From NCBI RefSeq assembly GCF_021491915.1, contig NZ_CP090836.1:216001-280000 (forward strand): DNA of 64,000 bases. Direction: 5' to 3'. Numbering within the stretch: the stretch's first letter is position 1; each line of letters opens with the position of its first letter. The notes under the pieces were generated by a model. It saw only the letters and a program-made list of their open reading frames with translations, was not told where the DNA came from and did not search any database. Of the stretch, positions 9,007 through 16,915 are shown piece by piece. The position numbers were made by a program, and so were the translations under genes. This stretch comes from Paracoccus everestensis. Its GTDB lineage: Bacteria > Pseudomonadota > Alphaproteobacteria > Rhodobacterales > Rhodobacteraceae.

Positions 9007-9587
9007 CCGTCACGACGCGCGTCCTGACAGGCGAGGCGTTGGCCGCCGCGCTGGAGGATGTCGCGCGTCTGCGCATCCGGGTGTTCCGGGATTTCCCCTA
9101 TCTTTACGACGGGGACGCCGATTACGAACGCGATTACCTGCGCGCTTATCAGTCGCCGGGCGCGGTGGTCGCGGTGGCGATGGACGGCGAAAAGGTCGTG
9201 GGGGCGGCAACCGGTGCGCCTATGGCCGATCATGCCGCCGATTTCGGGGCGGCCTTTGCGGACCGGCCCGAGCCGATGAGCCAGATCTTCTATTGTGCCG
9301 AATCGGTGCTGCTGCGCGACTATCGCGGCCTGGGCATAGGGCACGCCTTTTTCGACGCGCGCGAGGCCCATGCCCGCAAGCTTGGCCTGGCCTTCAGCGC
9401 CTTTTGCAGCGTGATCCGCCCTGCCGATCATCCGGCCCGGCCTGGCAATTACCGGCCGCTGGACGATTTCTGGCGCAAGCGGGGATATGAACCGCTGCCC
9501 GGCGTTACGGCGCGTTTTTCCTGGAAGGATCTGCGCGAGGCGACTGATACCGAAAAAACCCTGCAATTCTGGATGCGCCGCCTGTGA
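9003..9587 (+). CDS. GNAT-family N-acetyltransferase
   Basis: A 194-residue cytoplasmic GNAT protein. The acetyl-CoA-binding motif A is seen in ESVLLRDYRGLGIGHAFFDA (the RGLGIG pyrophosphate loop); the N-terminal part LRIRVFRDFPYLYDGD and the C-terminal FSWKDLRE complete the fold. The substrate is unknown. It overlaps the NTF2-like gene upstream and the carbon-nitrogen hydrolase downstream by 4 bases each, so the three are almost certainly one transcript. A GNAT gene beside a nitrilase-superfamily gene is a recurrent pairing in Proteobacteria. Confidence 0.88.
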   Translation: MTVTTRVLTGEALAAALEDVARLRIRVFRDFPYLYDGDADYERDYLRAYQSPGAVVAVAMDGEKVVGAATGAPMADHAADFGAAFADRPEPMSQIFYCAESVLLRDYRGLGIGHAFFDAREAHARKLGLAFSAFCSVIRPADHPARPGNYRPLDDFWRKRGYEPLPGVTARFSWKDLREATDTEKTLQFWMRRL

Positions 9588-10456
9588 AGATCGCCGCCGC
9601 CGCTTATCCCATAGACTGGTTCGACAGCTTCGCGGATTACGAGGCCAAGCTGACCGCCTGGGTCGCTGATGCTGCAGGCGCGGACCTGCTGGTGTTCCCC
9701 GAATACGGCGCGATGGAGCTTGCCTCCTTGGGCGGGCGCACGGTGGCCGGCGATCTGGAGGCTTCCCTGCACGAGGTCGCCTGGCATTGGCCACAGGTCC
9801 AGGCACTGCATCAGCGGCTGGCGGCGGCCCATGGCTGCCATATCCTGGGCGCGTCAGGTCCGGTGTTCGAGGGTTCGCGCCCGGTCAATCGCGCGGTGCT
9901 GTATGGTCCCGAGGGCATCATCGGCCATCAGGACAAGCAGATCATGACCCGATTCGAGCGCGAGGAATGGCACGTGACCGGCGCTTCCGGCCTGCGGGTG
10001 TTCGACACGACCCTGGGGCAGATCGGCATCCTGATCTGCTATGACAGCGAATTTCCCCTGTTGGGCCGGGTGCTGGCGCAAGCGGGCGTGGAACTGCTGC
10101 TGGTGCCAAGCTGCACGGATACGGTGGCGGGTTTTTCCCGCGTGCGCATCGGCGCCATGGCCCGTGCCCTGGAAAGCCAATGCGTCGTGGTCCAGGCACC
10201 CACGGTCGGGGCCTGCGACTGGATGCCCGCCCTGGACGAGAACCGGGGACGCGCGGCGATCTATGGCCCGCCCGATGGCTTCTGGCCGGAAACCGGGATC
10301 ATCGCGGAAGGCCCGATGGACCAGCCAGGCTGGGTTTTCGCCCAGGTCGATCTGGCCCGGGTCGGGGACAGCCGCCGCAATGGCGCGGTCCTGCCCTTTG
10401 CCCATTGGCCCGAAAGCGAGGGCACAAGGCTGACGGACACGGAAACCATTTCTTAA
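9584..10456 (+). CDS. Carbon-nitrogen hydrolase (nitrilase superfamily)
   Basis: A 290-residue amidase-like enzyme. The Glu-Lys-Cys triad can be placed: Glu in LLVFPEYGAME, Lys in HQDKQIMTRFE, Cys in ILICYDSEFPLLGR. These hydrolyse amides or omega-amides; the specific substrate is not evident. The GTG start at 9584 overlaps the GNAT stop as GTGA. Together with the NTF2-like and GNAT genes it forms a three-gene operon that could detoxify or salvage a small acylated amide, which is inference from context only. Confidence 0.87.
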   Translation: MKIAAAAYPIDWFDSFADYEAKLTAWVADAAGADLLVFPEYGAMELASLGGRTVAGDLEASLHEVAWHWPQVQALHQRLAAAHGCHILGASGPVFEGSRPVNRAVLYGPEGIIGHQDKQIMTRFEREEWHVTGASGLRVFDTTLGQIGILICYDSEFPLLGRVLAQAGVELLLVPSCTDTVAGFSRVRIGAMARALESQCVVVQAPTVGACDWMPALDENRGRAAIYGPPDGFWPETGIIAEGPMDQPGWVFAQVDLARVGDSRRNGAVLPFAHWPESEGTRLTDTETIS

Positions 10457-10520
10457 CCATTCGCGTTTTATTGGTCATTGGCGCTGTTCATGGCGTCTTT
10501 CCGTGCCATATTCCACGGCC

Positions 10521-10943
10521 ATGCTGCATATCACGAACACCATCACCATCGAGGAGTGGGAACTGACCGAACAGTTCACCAGATCCCAGGGACCGGGCGG
10601 GCAGAACGTCAACAAGGTCGAAACCGCAGTCGAACTGCGGTTCGAGGCCGCGCGCTCCCCGAACCTGCCCGATGCCGTGAAGCGCCGCCTGGAACGGCTG
10701 GCGGGGCGGCGATGGACGCGCGACGGCGCGGTGGTGATCCTGTCCCAGGAAACCCGCAGCCAGGCCCGAAACCGCGACATTGCCCGCGAAAGGCTGGCCG
10801 AGCTGATCGGCCGCGCCGCCGAACCCGTCAAGCGCCGGGTCGCCACCAAGCCCACCTGGGGCAGCCAGTTGCGGCGTCTCAAGGCCAAGTCCACGAGGGG
10901 AGAGGTCAAGGCCCTGCGCAACCGGATCGAGGACGGCGAATGA
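10521..10943 (+). CDS. arfB: Alternative ribosome-rescue factor B (peptidyl-tRNA hydrolase)
   Basis: A 140-residue class-I release-factor-like protein that enters stalled ribosomes lacking a stop codon and hydrolyses peptidyl-tRNA. The catalytic GGQ lies in SQGPGGQNVNKVETAVEL, and the basic C-terminal tail that sits in the empty mRNA channel is present (KPTWGSQLRRLKAKSTRG). The N-terminus MLHITNTITI fits the family, so I prefer the ATG at 10521. The stop overlaps the NUDIX gene as ATGA. Confidence 0.93.
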   Translation: MLHITNTITIEEWELTEQFTRSQGPGGQNVNKVETAVELRFEAARSPNLPDAVKRRLERLAGRRWTRDGAVVILSQETRSQARNRDIARERLAELIGRAAEPVKRRVATKPTWGSQLRRLKAKSTRGEVKALRNRIEDGE

Positions 10944-11392
10944 CCGCGCTGCGCCATTCGCTGGGAATGCTGTTCGGGCGCCGTCCCCCCGCGATGCAGG
11001 TTGGCGCCGTCTGCCGCTGCGTCAGGACGGGCGAGGTGGTCCTGGTCACAAGCCGGGGCACGGGCCGCTGGGTGATCCCCAAAGGCTGGCCGATGGAGGG
11101 CAAGACCCTGCCCGCCGCTGCCGCCACCGAGGCGTGGGAGGAAGCGGGCATTGAAGGGCGGATGCACGACACCGAACTGGGCCGCTATCGTTACAACAAG
11201 GAACAGGACCGGGGCTATTCCGTCCCGGTCGAGGTGCGCGTCTTTCTGATGGATGCCGACAGCCTGCGCGCCGATTTTCCCGAGGCGAAACAACGCAAGC
11301 GCCGCTGGTTCAGCCCCCAAGACGCAGCGCGGCACGTCGCCGAACCGGGCCTGCGGGAAATCCTGCTTGCATTGCCGCCCCTGCGCGGCTGA
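10940..11392 (+). CDS. NUDIX hydrolase
   Basis: A 150-residue NUDIX protein resembling the diphosphoinositol-polyphosphate-hydrolase-like subgroup (VIPKGWPMEGKTL). The NUDIX box ends TEAWEEAGIEG, which keeps the metal-binding EE pair, but Lys and Thr replace the usual first Glu and Arg of the consensus. Members cleave nucleoside diphosphates linked to other groups, and the substrate is unknown. It is translationally coupled to arfB by an ATGA overlap. Confidence 0.85.
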   Translation: MTALRHSLGMLFGRRPPAMQVGAVCRCVRTGEVVLVTSRGTGRWVIPKGWPMEGKTLPAAAATEAWEEAGIEGRMHDTELGRYRYNKEQDRGYSVPVEVRVFLMDADSLRADFPEAKQRKRRWFSPQDAARHVAEPGLREILLALPPLRG

Positions 11393-11401
11393 CATCGGGG
11401 C

Positions 11402-12844
11402 ATGACGACGCCGCCCGACCGCCAATTTGATGTTCTGGACAAGGATTTGCGGCGCATCACCGTCGCGGAATCGGCTCAGTTCCACGCCGTCCGTCCGGTC
11501 TTGCGATTGGGCGCCGGCATCCTGCTGGGCGTGGCGCTGATCTTTCTGGCCCTGGGCGTCACCGGGCAACAGCCCGGCCTGATCGCCATCGGCGCAGGGG
11601 CCATCGTGGCGGGCTGGCTGGGCTTGTCGATCGGGGCAAACGACATCGCCAACTCGCTTGGTCCCGCCGTGGGCGCGGGGGCGATTGCCATCGGTCCGGG
11701 GTTGATCCTGGTGGGCCTGGCGGAAATCGCCGGGGCAACGCTGGCCGGTCATGCGGTCACGCACCGGTTGGCCGACGGGATCGTCCAGATCGCCGTTCTG
11801 GAAAGCGGCGCGCGAGGGCAGGTGATGATGCTGGCCGCCCTGATAGGCGCGGCGGCCTGGATCACCATCGCCACGGGGGCCAGCCTGCCGGTCTCGACCT
11901 CTCATTCCATCGTCGGGGCGATTGCCGGGGCGGGACTGGCGGCGGCAGGGGTCTCGGCCATGTCCTGGGGCGGCATCCTGGCCATCGCGCTTGCCTGGGT
12001 GGTGACCCCCTTTGCGGCGGCGCTACTTGCGGGGGCCTTGCTGGCCCTGCTGCGCATCCGGGTGGCCGAGGCGCCGGATCGCGGCCGGGCTGCAAAGGCC
12101 TGGTTGCCCCCCCTGGTCGGCACGATGGTCGGCCTGTTCGTGGCCTATGTCGCGACCCTGCTGCCGGTCTTGCCCCTTCGCCTGCCCGTGGCGCTGCTGC
12201 CGGGCGCAATCGCGGGCCTTGCAGTGGCCCTTGTGATGCGCCGCCGCCTGGATCAGGCAATAGCGAAGGGAGAAGGCAAGCCCGGCATGAAGCGCATCCT
12301 GCGCCAGCCCCTGTTGTTCGCCGCCGTGATGATGGGTTTCGCCCACGGCGCGGGCGATGCGGGCAATGTCGCGGGTCCGCTGCTGGTGATCCTCACGCCT
12401 GCGCAGGCGGGGGCCTTGCAGGTGCCGCTGTCCATGCTGGCACTGGCCGGGGGGATCATCGCGCTTGGGGCGTTTCTGTTCGGCCGCCGCCTTGTCGGCA
12501 TGGTCAGCGAGGGGATCACCCGCCTGAATGCGGTCCGGGCCTTTTGCATCACGCTGGCCACCGCGATGATCGTGCTGGCCGCGTCGGCGCGCGGGCTGCC
12601 GGTGTCATCGACCCATGTGGCCGTAGGCGGGGTCTTTGGCGTGGGCTTTGTGCGGGAAATGCTGGACCGGCGCGGCAACGCCACGCGCACCGCCCCCCTG
12701 CCGGCCGAGGAACGCCGCCGCCGAATGCTGATCCGCCGCAGCCATGTCGCCACGATCACCCTGGCCTGGGTGGTCACGGTGCCGATCACGGCGACTTTGG
12801 GCGGGTTGTGCTGCCTGGCAATGTTGTGGGTATCGGGGGTCTGA
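11402..12844 (+). CDS. Inorganic phosphate transporter, PiT family
   Basis: A 480-residue inner-membrane carrier with about ten hydrophobic segments. The duplicated family signature is present: SIGANDIANSLGPAVGAGA near residue 80 and the weaker GFAHGAGDAGNVAGPL in the second half; the STSHSIVGAIAG and SSTHVAVGGVFG loops match the paired phosphate/cation site. An extended hydrophilic N-terminus precedes the first helix. It likely performs cation-coupled low-affinity phosphate uptake. Start is 10 bases after the NUDIX stop. No PhoU-like accessory gene is next to it. Confidence 0.9.
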   Translation: MTTPPDRQFDVLDKDLRRITVAESAQFHAVRPVLRLGAGILLGVALIFLALGVTGQQPGLIAIGAGAIVAGWLGLSIGANDIANSLGPAVGAGAIAIGPGLILVGLAEIAGATLAGHAVTHRLADGIVQIAVLESGARGQVMMLAALIGAAAWITIATGASLPVSTSHSIVGAIAGAGLAAAGVSAMSWGGILAIALAWVVTPFAAALLAGALLALLRIRVAEAPDRGRAAKAWLPPLVGTMVGLFVAYVATLLPVLPLRLPVALLPGAIAGLAVALVMRRRLDQAIAKGEGKPGMKRILRQPLLFAAVMMGFAHGAGDAGNVAGPLLVILTPAQAGALQVPLSMLALAGGIIALGAFLFGRRLVGMVSEGITRLNAVRAFCITLATAMIVLAASARGLPVSSTHVAVGGVFGVGFVREMLDRRGNATRTAPLPAEERRRRMLIRRSHVATITLAWVVTVPITATLGGLCCLAMLWVSGV

Positions 12845-12847
12845 CGA

Positions 12848-14140
12848 TCAGACCACGACATCCATCCGGGCCTGCTGGCCCACGTCGAAGACGCGGCGGT
12901 AACGCGCGATCTCGTCTGCGGGGCCGGTCGCCTTGGCGGGATTGTCCGACAGCTTGACGGTCGGGCGTCCATCGGCGGACACCGCCTTGCAGACCAGACT
13001 GAAGGGCGCCAGCCCGTCGCCCGCCACAAGGCCACGGAAATCGTTGGTCAGCAGCGTGCCCCAGCCGAAGCTGACCTTGACCCGGCCATGGAACTGATGG
13101 TGCAGTTCCACGATCTTCTGGACGTCCAGCCCGTCCGAGAAGATCACCAGCTTCTGGCGCGGATCCTCGCCCCGCTCGCGCCACCAGCGGATCGCGGTTT
13201 CCGCCCCCGTCGCCGGGTCGCCGCTGTCGATGCGGATGCCGGTCCAGCCCGCCAGCCAGTCCGGGGCGCCCGCCAGGAAGCCTTCGGTCCCATAGGTATC
13301 GGGCAGGATCAGCCGCAGGTTACCGTCGTGTTCCTCGTGCCAGTCGGCCAGCACCTCGTAGGGCGCGCGGCGCAATTCCTCGTCCGTGTCGGCCAAGGCA
13401 GCATAGACCATCGGCAGTTCATGGGCATTAGTGCCAATGGCCTCGATGTCGCGGCGCATGGCGATCAGGCAGTTCGAGGTGCCGGTGAAGCGTTCGCCCA
13501 AGCCCTCGATCATGGCCTGGACCGCCCAGTCCTGCCACAGGAAGCTGTGGCGTCTGCGCGTGCCGAAATCGGCGATCAGCAGGTCGGGCAGGGTGCGCAA
13601 CACCTCGATCTTTTCCCACAGGCGGGTCATGGCGCGGGCGTAAAGCACCTGCAATTCGAACCGGCCCAGGGTTTCCAGGACGGCGCGGGACCGCAATTCC
13701 ATCAGGATGGCCAGAGCGGGGATTTCCCACAGCATCACCTCGGGCCAGCGGCCTTCGAAGGTCAATTCATACTGGCCGTCGCGCTTTTCCAGGTGATAGG
13801 GGGGCAGGCGCAGGTTTTCCAGGAACTCCATGAAGTCAGGGCGGAACATCTGGCGCTTGCCGTAAAAGGTGTTGCCGCGCAGCCAGGTGCCTTCGCCCCG
13901 GGTCAGCGACAGGCCGCGGACGTGATCCAGTTGTTCGCGCAACTCGCCTTCGTCGATCAGGTCGGCCAGGCGGATGTCGGTCGAACGGTTGATCAGGCGG
14001 AACCGGACCACCGTGTCGGGGCGGTTGCGAAAGATCGACTGGCACATCAGCAGCTTGTAGAAATCCGTGTCGATCAGCGACCGCACGATGGGGTCGATCT
14101 TCCATTTGTGGTTATAGACGCGGGTGGCGATATCGGCCAT
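12848..14140 (-). CDS. pncB: Nicotinate phosphoribosyltransferase
   Basis: A 430-residue enzyme converting nicotinate and PRPP to nicotinate mononucleotide in the Preiss-Handler NAD salvage route. Landmarks are [19 protein letters not shown] at the N-terminus, FGTRRRHSF carrying the autophosphorylated-histidine region, and IRIDSGDP plus [10 protein letters not shown] lining the phosphate site. I chose the ATG at 14140 ([13 protein letters not shown]) because pncA ends 4 bases upstream of it, though an earlier in-frame codon exists. It is the second gene of a pncA-pncB operon. Confidence 0.94.
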   Translation of the reverse strand: MADIATRVYNHKWKIDPIVRSLIDTDFYKLLMCQSIFRNRPDTVVRFRLINRSTDIRLADLIDEGELREQLDHVRGLSLTRGEGTWLRGNTFYGKRQMFRPDFMEFLENLRLPPYHLEKRDGQYELTFEGRWPEVMLWEIPALAILMELRSRAVLETLGRFELQVLYARAMTRLWEKIEVLRTLPDLLIADFGTRRRHSFLWQDWAVQAMIEGLGERFTGTSNCLIAMRRDIEAIGTNAHELPMVYAALADTDEELRRAPYEVLADWHEEHDGNLRLILPDTYGTEGFLAGAPDWLAGWTGIRIDSGDPATGAETAIRWWRERGEDPRQKLVIFSDGLDVQKIVELHHQFHGRVKVSFGWGTLLTNDFRGLVAGDGLAPFSLVCKAVSADGRPTVKLSDNPAKATGPADEIARYRRVFDVGQQARMDVVV

Positions 14141-14144
14141 CGGC

Positions 14145-14741
14145 TTACTCCAGGGTGACGCCTGCGGCACGCATATCGGTGCGGGCGCGGTCAAGGCTGC
14201 CGTTCAGGTCGATGGCCCGGGTGGCGGATTCGATCACGGTGGCCGCAAAGCCCCCCCTGGCCGCGTCCATCGCGCTCCAGGCGACGCAGAAGTCATGGGC
14301 AAGGCCCACAAAGGTCAGGTCCAGCAGACCCCTGTCGCGCAGGTACCCGGCAAGCCCCGTGGGCGTCTGATGGTCGTTTTCGAAAAACGCGGAATAGCTG
14401 TCGATCTGCGGGCGAAATCCCTTGCGGATCACCAGATCGACGCGCGACAGATCCAGGTCCGGGTGGAAATCCGCGCCCTTTGTGCCGATCACGCAATGGG
14501 CAGGCCACAGCACCTGGGGTCCATAGGGCATCTGCGCCACGCTGAACGGTTCCGCCCCCGGATGGTTGGCGGCGAAGCTGGCATGGTTCGCCGGATGCCA
14601 GTCCTGCGTCAGGACAACCGCGTCATGATCGGCCATGAGCGCGTTGATGGGATCGACGATTCCGTCCCCACCCGCGACGGCCAAGGCGCCGCCGGGGCAG
14701 AAATCGGCCTGCATGTCGATGACGATCAGCGCGCGCGGCAT
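14145..14741 (-). CDS. pncA: Nicotinamidase
   Basis: A 198-residue isochorismatase-fold amidase that hydrolyses nicotinamide to nicotinate, the substrate of the adjacent PncB. Visible residues: catalytic Asp in [13 protein letters not shown], metal ligands in [12 protein letters not shown], Lys in VIRKGF, and the nucleophile Cys in [15 protein letters not shown]. The ATG at 14741 is preceded by a purine-rich GGGGAAGG. The 4-base gap to pncB shows a two-gene NAD salvage operon. Confidence 0.94.
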   Translation of the reverse strand: MPRALIVIDMQADFCPGGALAVAGGDGIVDPINALMADHDAVVLTQDWHPANHASFAANHPGAEPFSVAQMPYGPQVLWPAHCVIGTKGADFHPDLDLSRVDLVIRKGFRPQIDSYSAFFENDHQTPTGLAGYLRDRGLLDLTFVGLAHDFCVAWSAMDAARGGFAATVIESATRAIDLNGSLDRARTDMRAAGVTLE

Positions 14742-14836
14742 TGCCTTCCCCTTTCCAAGGATGACCATGCCTAGAAACTGCCGGGCACAGGGTCAATGGC
14801 TTGCAGAACCGGGCGTTGCTGGCTAAGGCCGCCGAT

Positions 14837-15736
14837 ATGCTGACCGTTGCCGCCCTTTATCACTTTACACGCTTTCCCGATCCCGCCGCACTCAAGGGGC
14901 CGCTGGCCTCGGTCGCCTGCGCGAACGGCGTGCGCGGCACGCTGCTGCTGGCGGCCGAAGGGATCAACGGCACCATCGCCGGGACGCGGGGCGGCATCGA
15001 CGCGGTGCTGGCCCATATCCGTGCCCTGCCCGGATGCGGGGCGCTTTCGTGGAAGGAAAGCACGGCGGAGGCGATGCCCTTTGGCAAGATGAAGGTGCGG
15101 TTGAAACGCGAGATCGTGTCGATGGGCCAGCCCGACGTCGATCCCCGTGCCGCGGTGGGCCATTATGTCGAGCCTGCTGCCTGGAACGCCCTGATCAGCG
15201 CGCCCGATGTGGCCGTGATCGACACCCGCAACGATTACGAGGTTGCCATCGGCACCTTTGCGGGGGCCGTGGATCCAGGCACGCGCAGCTTTCGCGACTT
15301 TCCCGCCTGGTGGCAGGCCAATGCGGACCGCTTTGCAGGCAAGCGCGTGGCGATGTTCTGCACCGGCGGCATCCGCTGCGAGAAGTCGACGAACTATTTG
15401 CTGTCGCAGGGCGTCACCGACGTGTTCCACCTGAAGGGGGGAATCCTGAAATATCTGGAAGACGTGCCCGAAGGCGACAGCCTGTGGCAGGGCGATTGCT
15501 TTGTTTTTGATCAACGGGTCAGCCTGATCCATGGCCTGCAACAAGGCCGCCATGTCCTTTGCCACGCCTGCCGCCGGCCACTTGCCCCCGAGGATCGGGC
15601 GCGGCCCGAATACGAGGACGGCGTCTGCTGCCACCGCTGCGTGGATGAATATGACGACGCCGACCGGGAACGGTTCCGGGAACGGCAGCGTCAGTTCCGT
15701 CTGGCCGAGGATCGGAAAACCTTGGATCCCGCTTAG
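14837..15736 (+). CDS. trhO: tRNA U34 hydroxylase (rhodanese-domain protein)
   Basis: A 299-residue TrhO/YceA-type enzyme that makes 5-hydroxyuridine at the tRNA wobble position. An N-terminal acylphosphatase-like domain ([16 protein letters not shown]) precedes a rhodanese domain with the active-site loop [17 protein letters not shown]. The C-terminus has a CHACRRPL and CCHRCVDEY cysteine cluster. The ATG at 14837 ([10 protein letters not shown]) fits the family. The stop TAG at 15734-15736 coincides with the left edge of the IS630 element downstream, but the gene is not shortened: the empty site would also read TAG. Confidence 0.92.
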   Translation: MLTVAALYHFTRFPDPAALKGPLASVACANGVRGTLLLAAEGINGTIAGTRGGIDAVLAHIRALPGCGALSWKESTAEAMPFGKMKVRLKREIVSMGQPDVDPRAAVGHYVEPAAWNALISAPDVAVIDTRNDYEVAIGTFAGAVDPGTRSFRDFPAWWQANADRFAGKRVAMFCTGGIRCEKSTNYLLSQGVTDVFHLKGGILKYLEDVPEGDSLWQGDCFVFDQRVSLIHGLQQGRHVLCHACRRPLAPEDRARPEYEDGVCCHRCVDEYDDADRERFRERQRQFRLAEDRKTLDPA

Positions 15737-15819
15737 AGCGTATTGCGGCTTTCCCGATTCAGGATACCCCTGTGGCTTGATCTGTGATTCCCTGCCTGCA
15801 TGACAGGTGGAGGGATGAT

Positions 15820-16200
15820 ATGGGCAGACCGCATCCTATGGCGCTCCGAGAGCGCGTTGTGGCGTTTGTGGAGGAAGGGAACTCGCACCGTTCAGCCGCT
15901 GCGCGGTTCCGGGTTTCGGTGAAGTTCGTCAACGACATGGTGATCCTGAAGCGCGAGACGGGCGGGTTAGCTCCGCGTGCCCAAGGCCATGGTGGTGGTC
16001 ATGGCAAATTGGTTGGTGTGGGGGACTGGATCACCGCGCGCATGAAGGCGAAGCCCGATCTGACGCTGAACGACCTGGTCGGCGAACTTGCGGATCATCA
16101 CGGCATCGCCATTCACCGTGTCTCGGTTTGGCGGTTTTTGCGCGGTCTCGGGCTGACACACAAAAAAAGACCTGCAAGCCCTCGAGCAGAAGCGGCCTGA
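15820..16200 (+). CDS. IS630-family transposase orfA
   Basis: A 126-residue DNA-binding part: MGRPHPMALRERVVAFVEEG, then the helix-turn-helix SAAARFRVSVKFVNDM and a second winged segment. GGAGGG lies about 6 bases before the ATG at 15820. The frame runs into a 7-A run at 16162-16168 (HKKRPAS) and terminates soon after; the orfB frame continues the typical IS630 sequence from the same run. Confidence 0.86.
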   Translation: MGRPHPMALRERVVAFVEEGNSHRSAAARFRVSVKFVNDMVILKRETGGLAPRAQGHGGGHGKLVGVGDWITARMKAKPDLTLNDLVGELADHHGIAIHRVSVWRFLRGLGLTHKKRPASPRAEAA

Positions 16201-16777
16201 GATCCGGCAGGCACGCCATATCTGGATCACACGACGCCAACCGTTCATGCGCAGCGCGTTGACGCGCCTTGGTTTCATCGACGAGACGTCGCTGAAGACG
16301 AACATGGCCAAGACCACCGGATGGTCTCCAAAAGGCGCGCGCCTTGTCGACCATGCGCCCTTCGGCCACTGGAACACCCAGACCTTCATCGCCGCCCTGC
16401 GCCATGACCGGCTGGATGCGCCCTGGGTGATCGACGGTGCCATGAACCGCGAACTGTTCGAGCTCTATGTCGAAACCCAACTGGCCCCGACACTGCGACC
16501 CGGCGATGTGATCATTCTGGATAACCTGTCATCGCACAAGAGTCCCAAGGCAGCGGCGACTATGAGCGCCGTTGGCGCGTGGTTCTTGTTCTTGCCTCCC
16601 TACAGTCCGGATCTGAACCCGATCGAGATGGCCTTCGCAAAGCTCAAGGCCCTGATCCGGAGAGCCGCCGCGCGAACCTACGAGGCTCTCTGGCACGCCG
16701 TCGGGCAGGTCTGCGATCTTTTCACCGATGAGGAATGCTACAATTTCTTCAAAGCCGCCGGATATGAAACCGATTAG
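16163..16777 (+). CDS. IS630-family transposase orfB (DDE part, entered by frameshift)
   Basis: The catalytic part is open from the 7-A run: KKDLQALEQKRPEIRQAR, then Asp in LGFIDETSLKTNM, Asp in VIILDNLSSHKS and Glu in LPPYSPDLNPIEMAFAKLK. Its first ATG in frame is at 16247, inside the domain, so expression as a fusion with orfA through +1 slippage on the A run is the natural reading. The stop is TAG at 16775. Confidence 0.85.
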   Translation, partial: KKDLQALEQKRPEIRQARHIWITRRQPFMRSALTRLGFIDETSLKTNMAKTTGWSPKGARLVDHAPFGHWNTQTFIAALRHDRLDAPWVIDGAMNRELFELYVETQLAPTLRPGDVIILDNLSSHKSPKAAATMSAVGAWFLFLPPYSPDLNPIEMAFAKLKALIRRAAARTYEALWHAVGQVCDLFTDEECYNFFKAAGYETD

Positions 16778-16792
16778 ACGCAACGCGCTCTA

Positions 16793-16815
16793 GCGGGGGT
16801 TTTGCACCCCCGCAC
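16793..16815. terminator. GC-rich hairpin between IS630 and maeB
   Basis: GCGGGGGT and ACCCCCGC form an 8-bp stem around a TTTGC loop, directly after the IS630 element. It follows trhO in the pre-insertion arrangement, so it may be the trhO terminator. No long T-tract follows. The next bases, ACCCCCGCAGGATATTT, resemble the dispersed GC hairpin repeat found at 29.8 and 50.25 kb. Confidence 0.5.
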
Positions 16816-16915
16816 CCCCGCAGGATATTTCCCCCAGGCAAAGAGCCGCTGTTTCCCCGGCCTGTGGCCTGTGTGTCACAGGAAAACCGCTGCAGGTGAC
16901 CTGGGCAGCGCCCCC

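Larger units (their letters stand above)
15736..16790 (+). mobile_element. IS630-family insertion sequence of a second type (about 1055 bp)
   Basis: Inverted ends align: left GAGCGTATTGCGGCT and right (reverse complement) GAGCGCGTTGCGTCT, each preceded by TA (15734-15735 and 16791-16792), the 2-bp duplication expected for IS630. The two frames encode a helix-turn-helix protein and a DDE domain. It is unrelated at the end-sequence level to the 1160-bp elements elsewhere in the window. It landed in the trhO stop codon. Confidence 0.9.
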
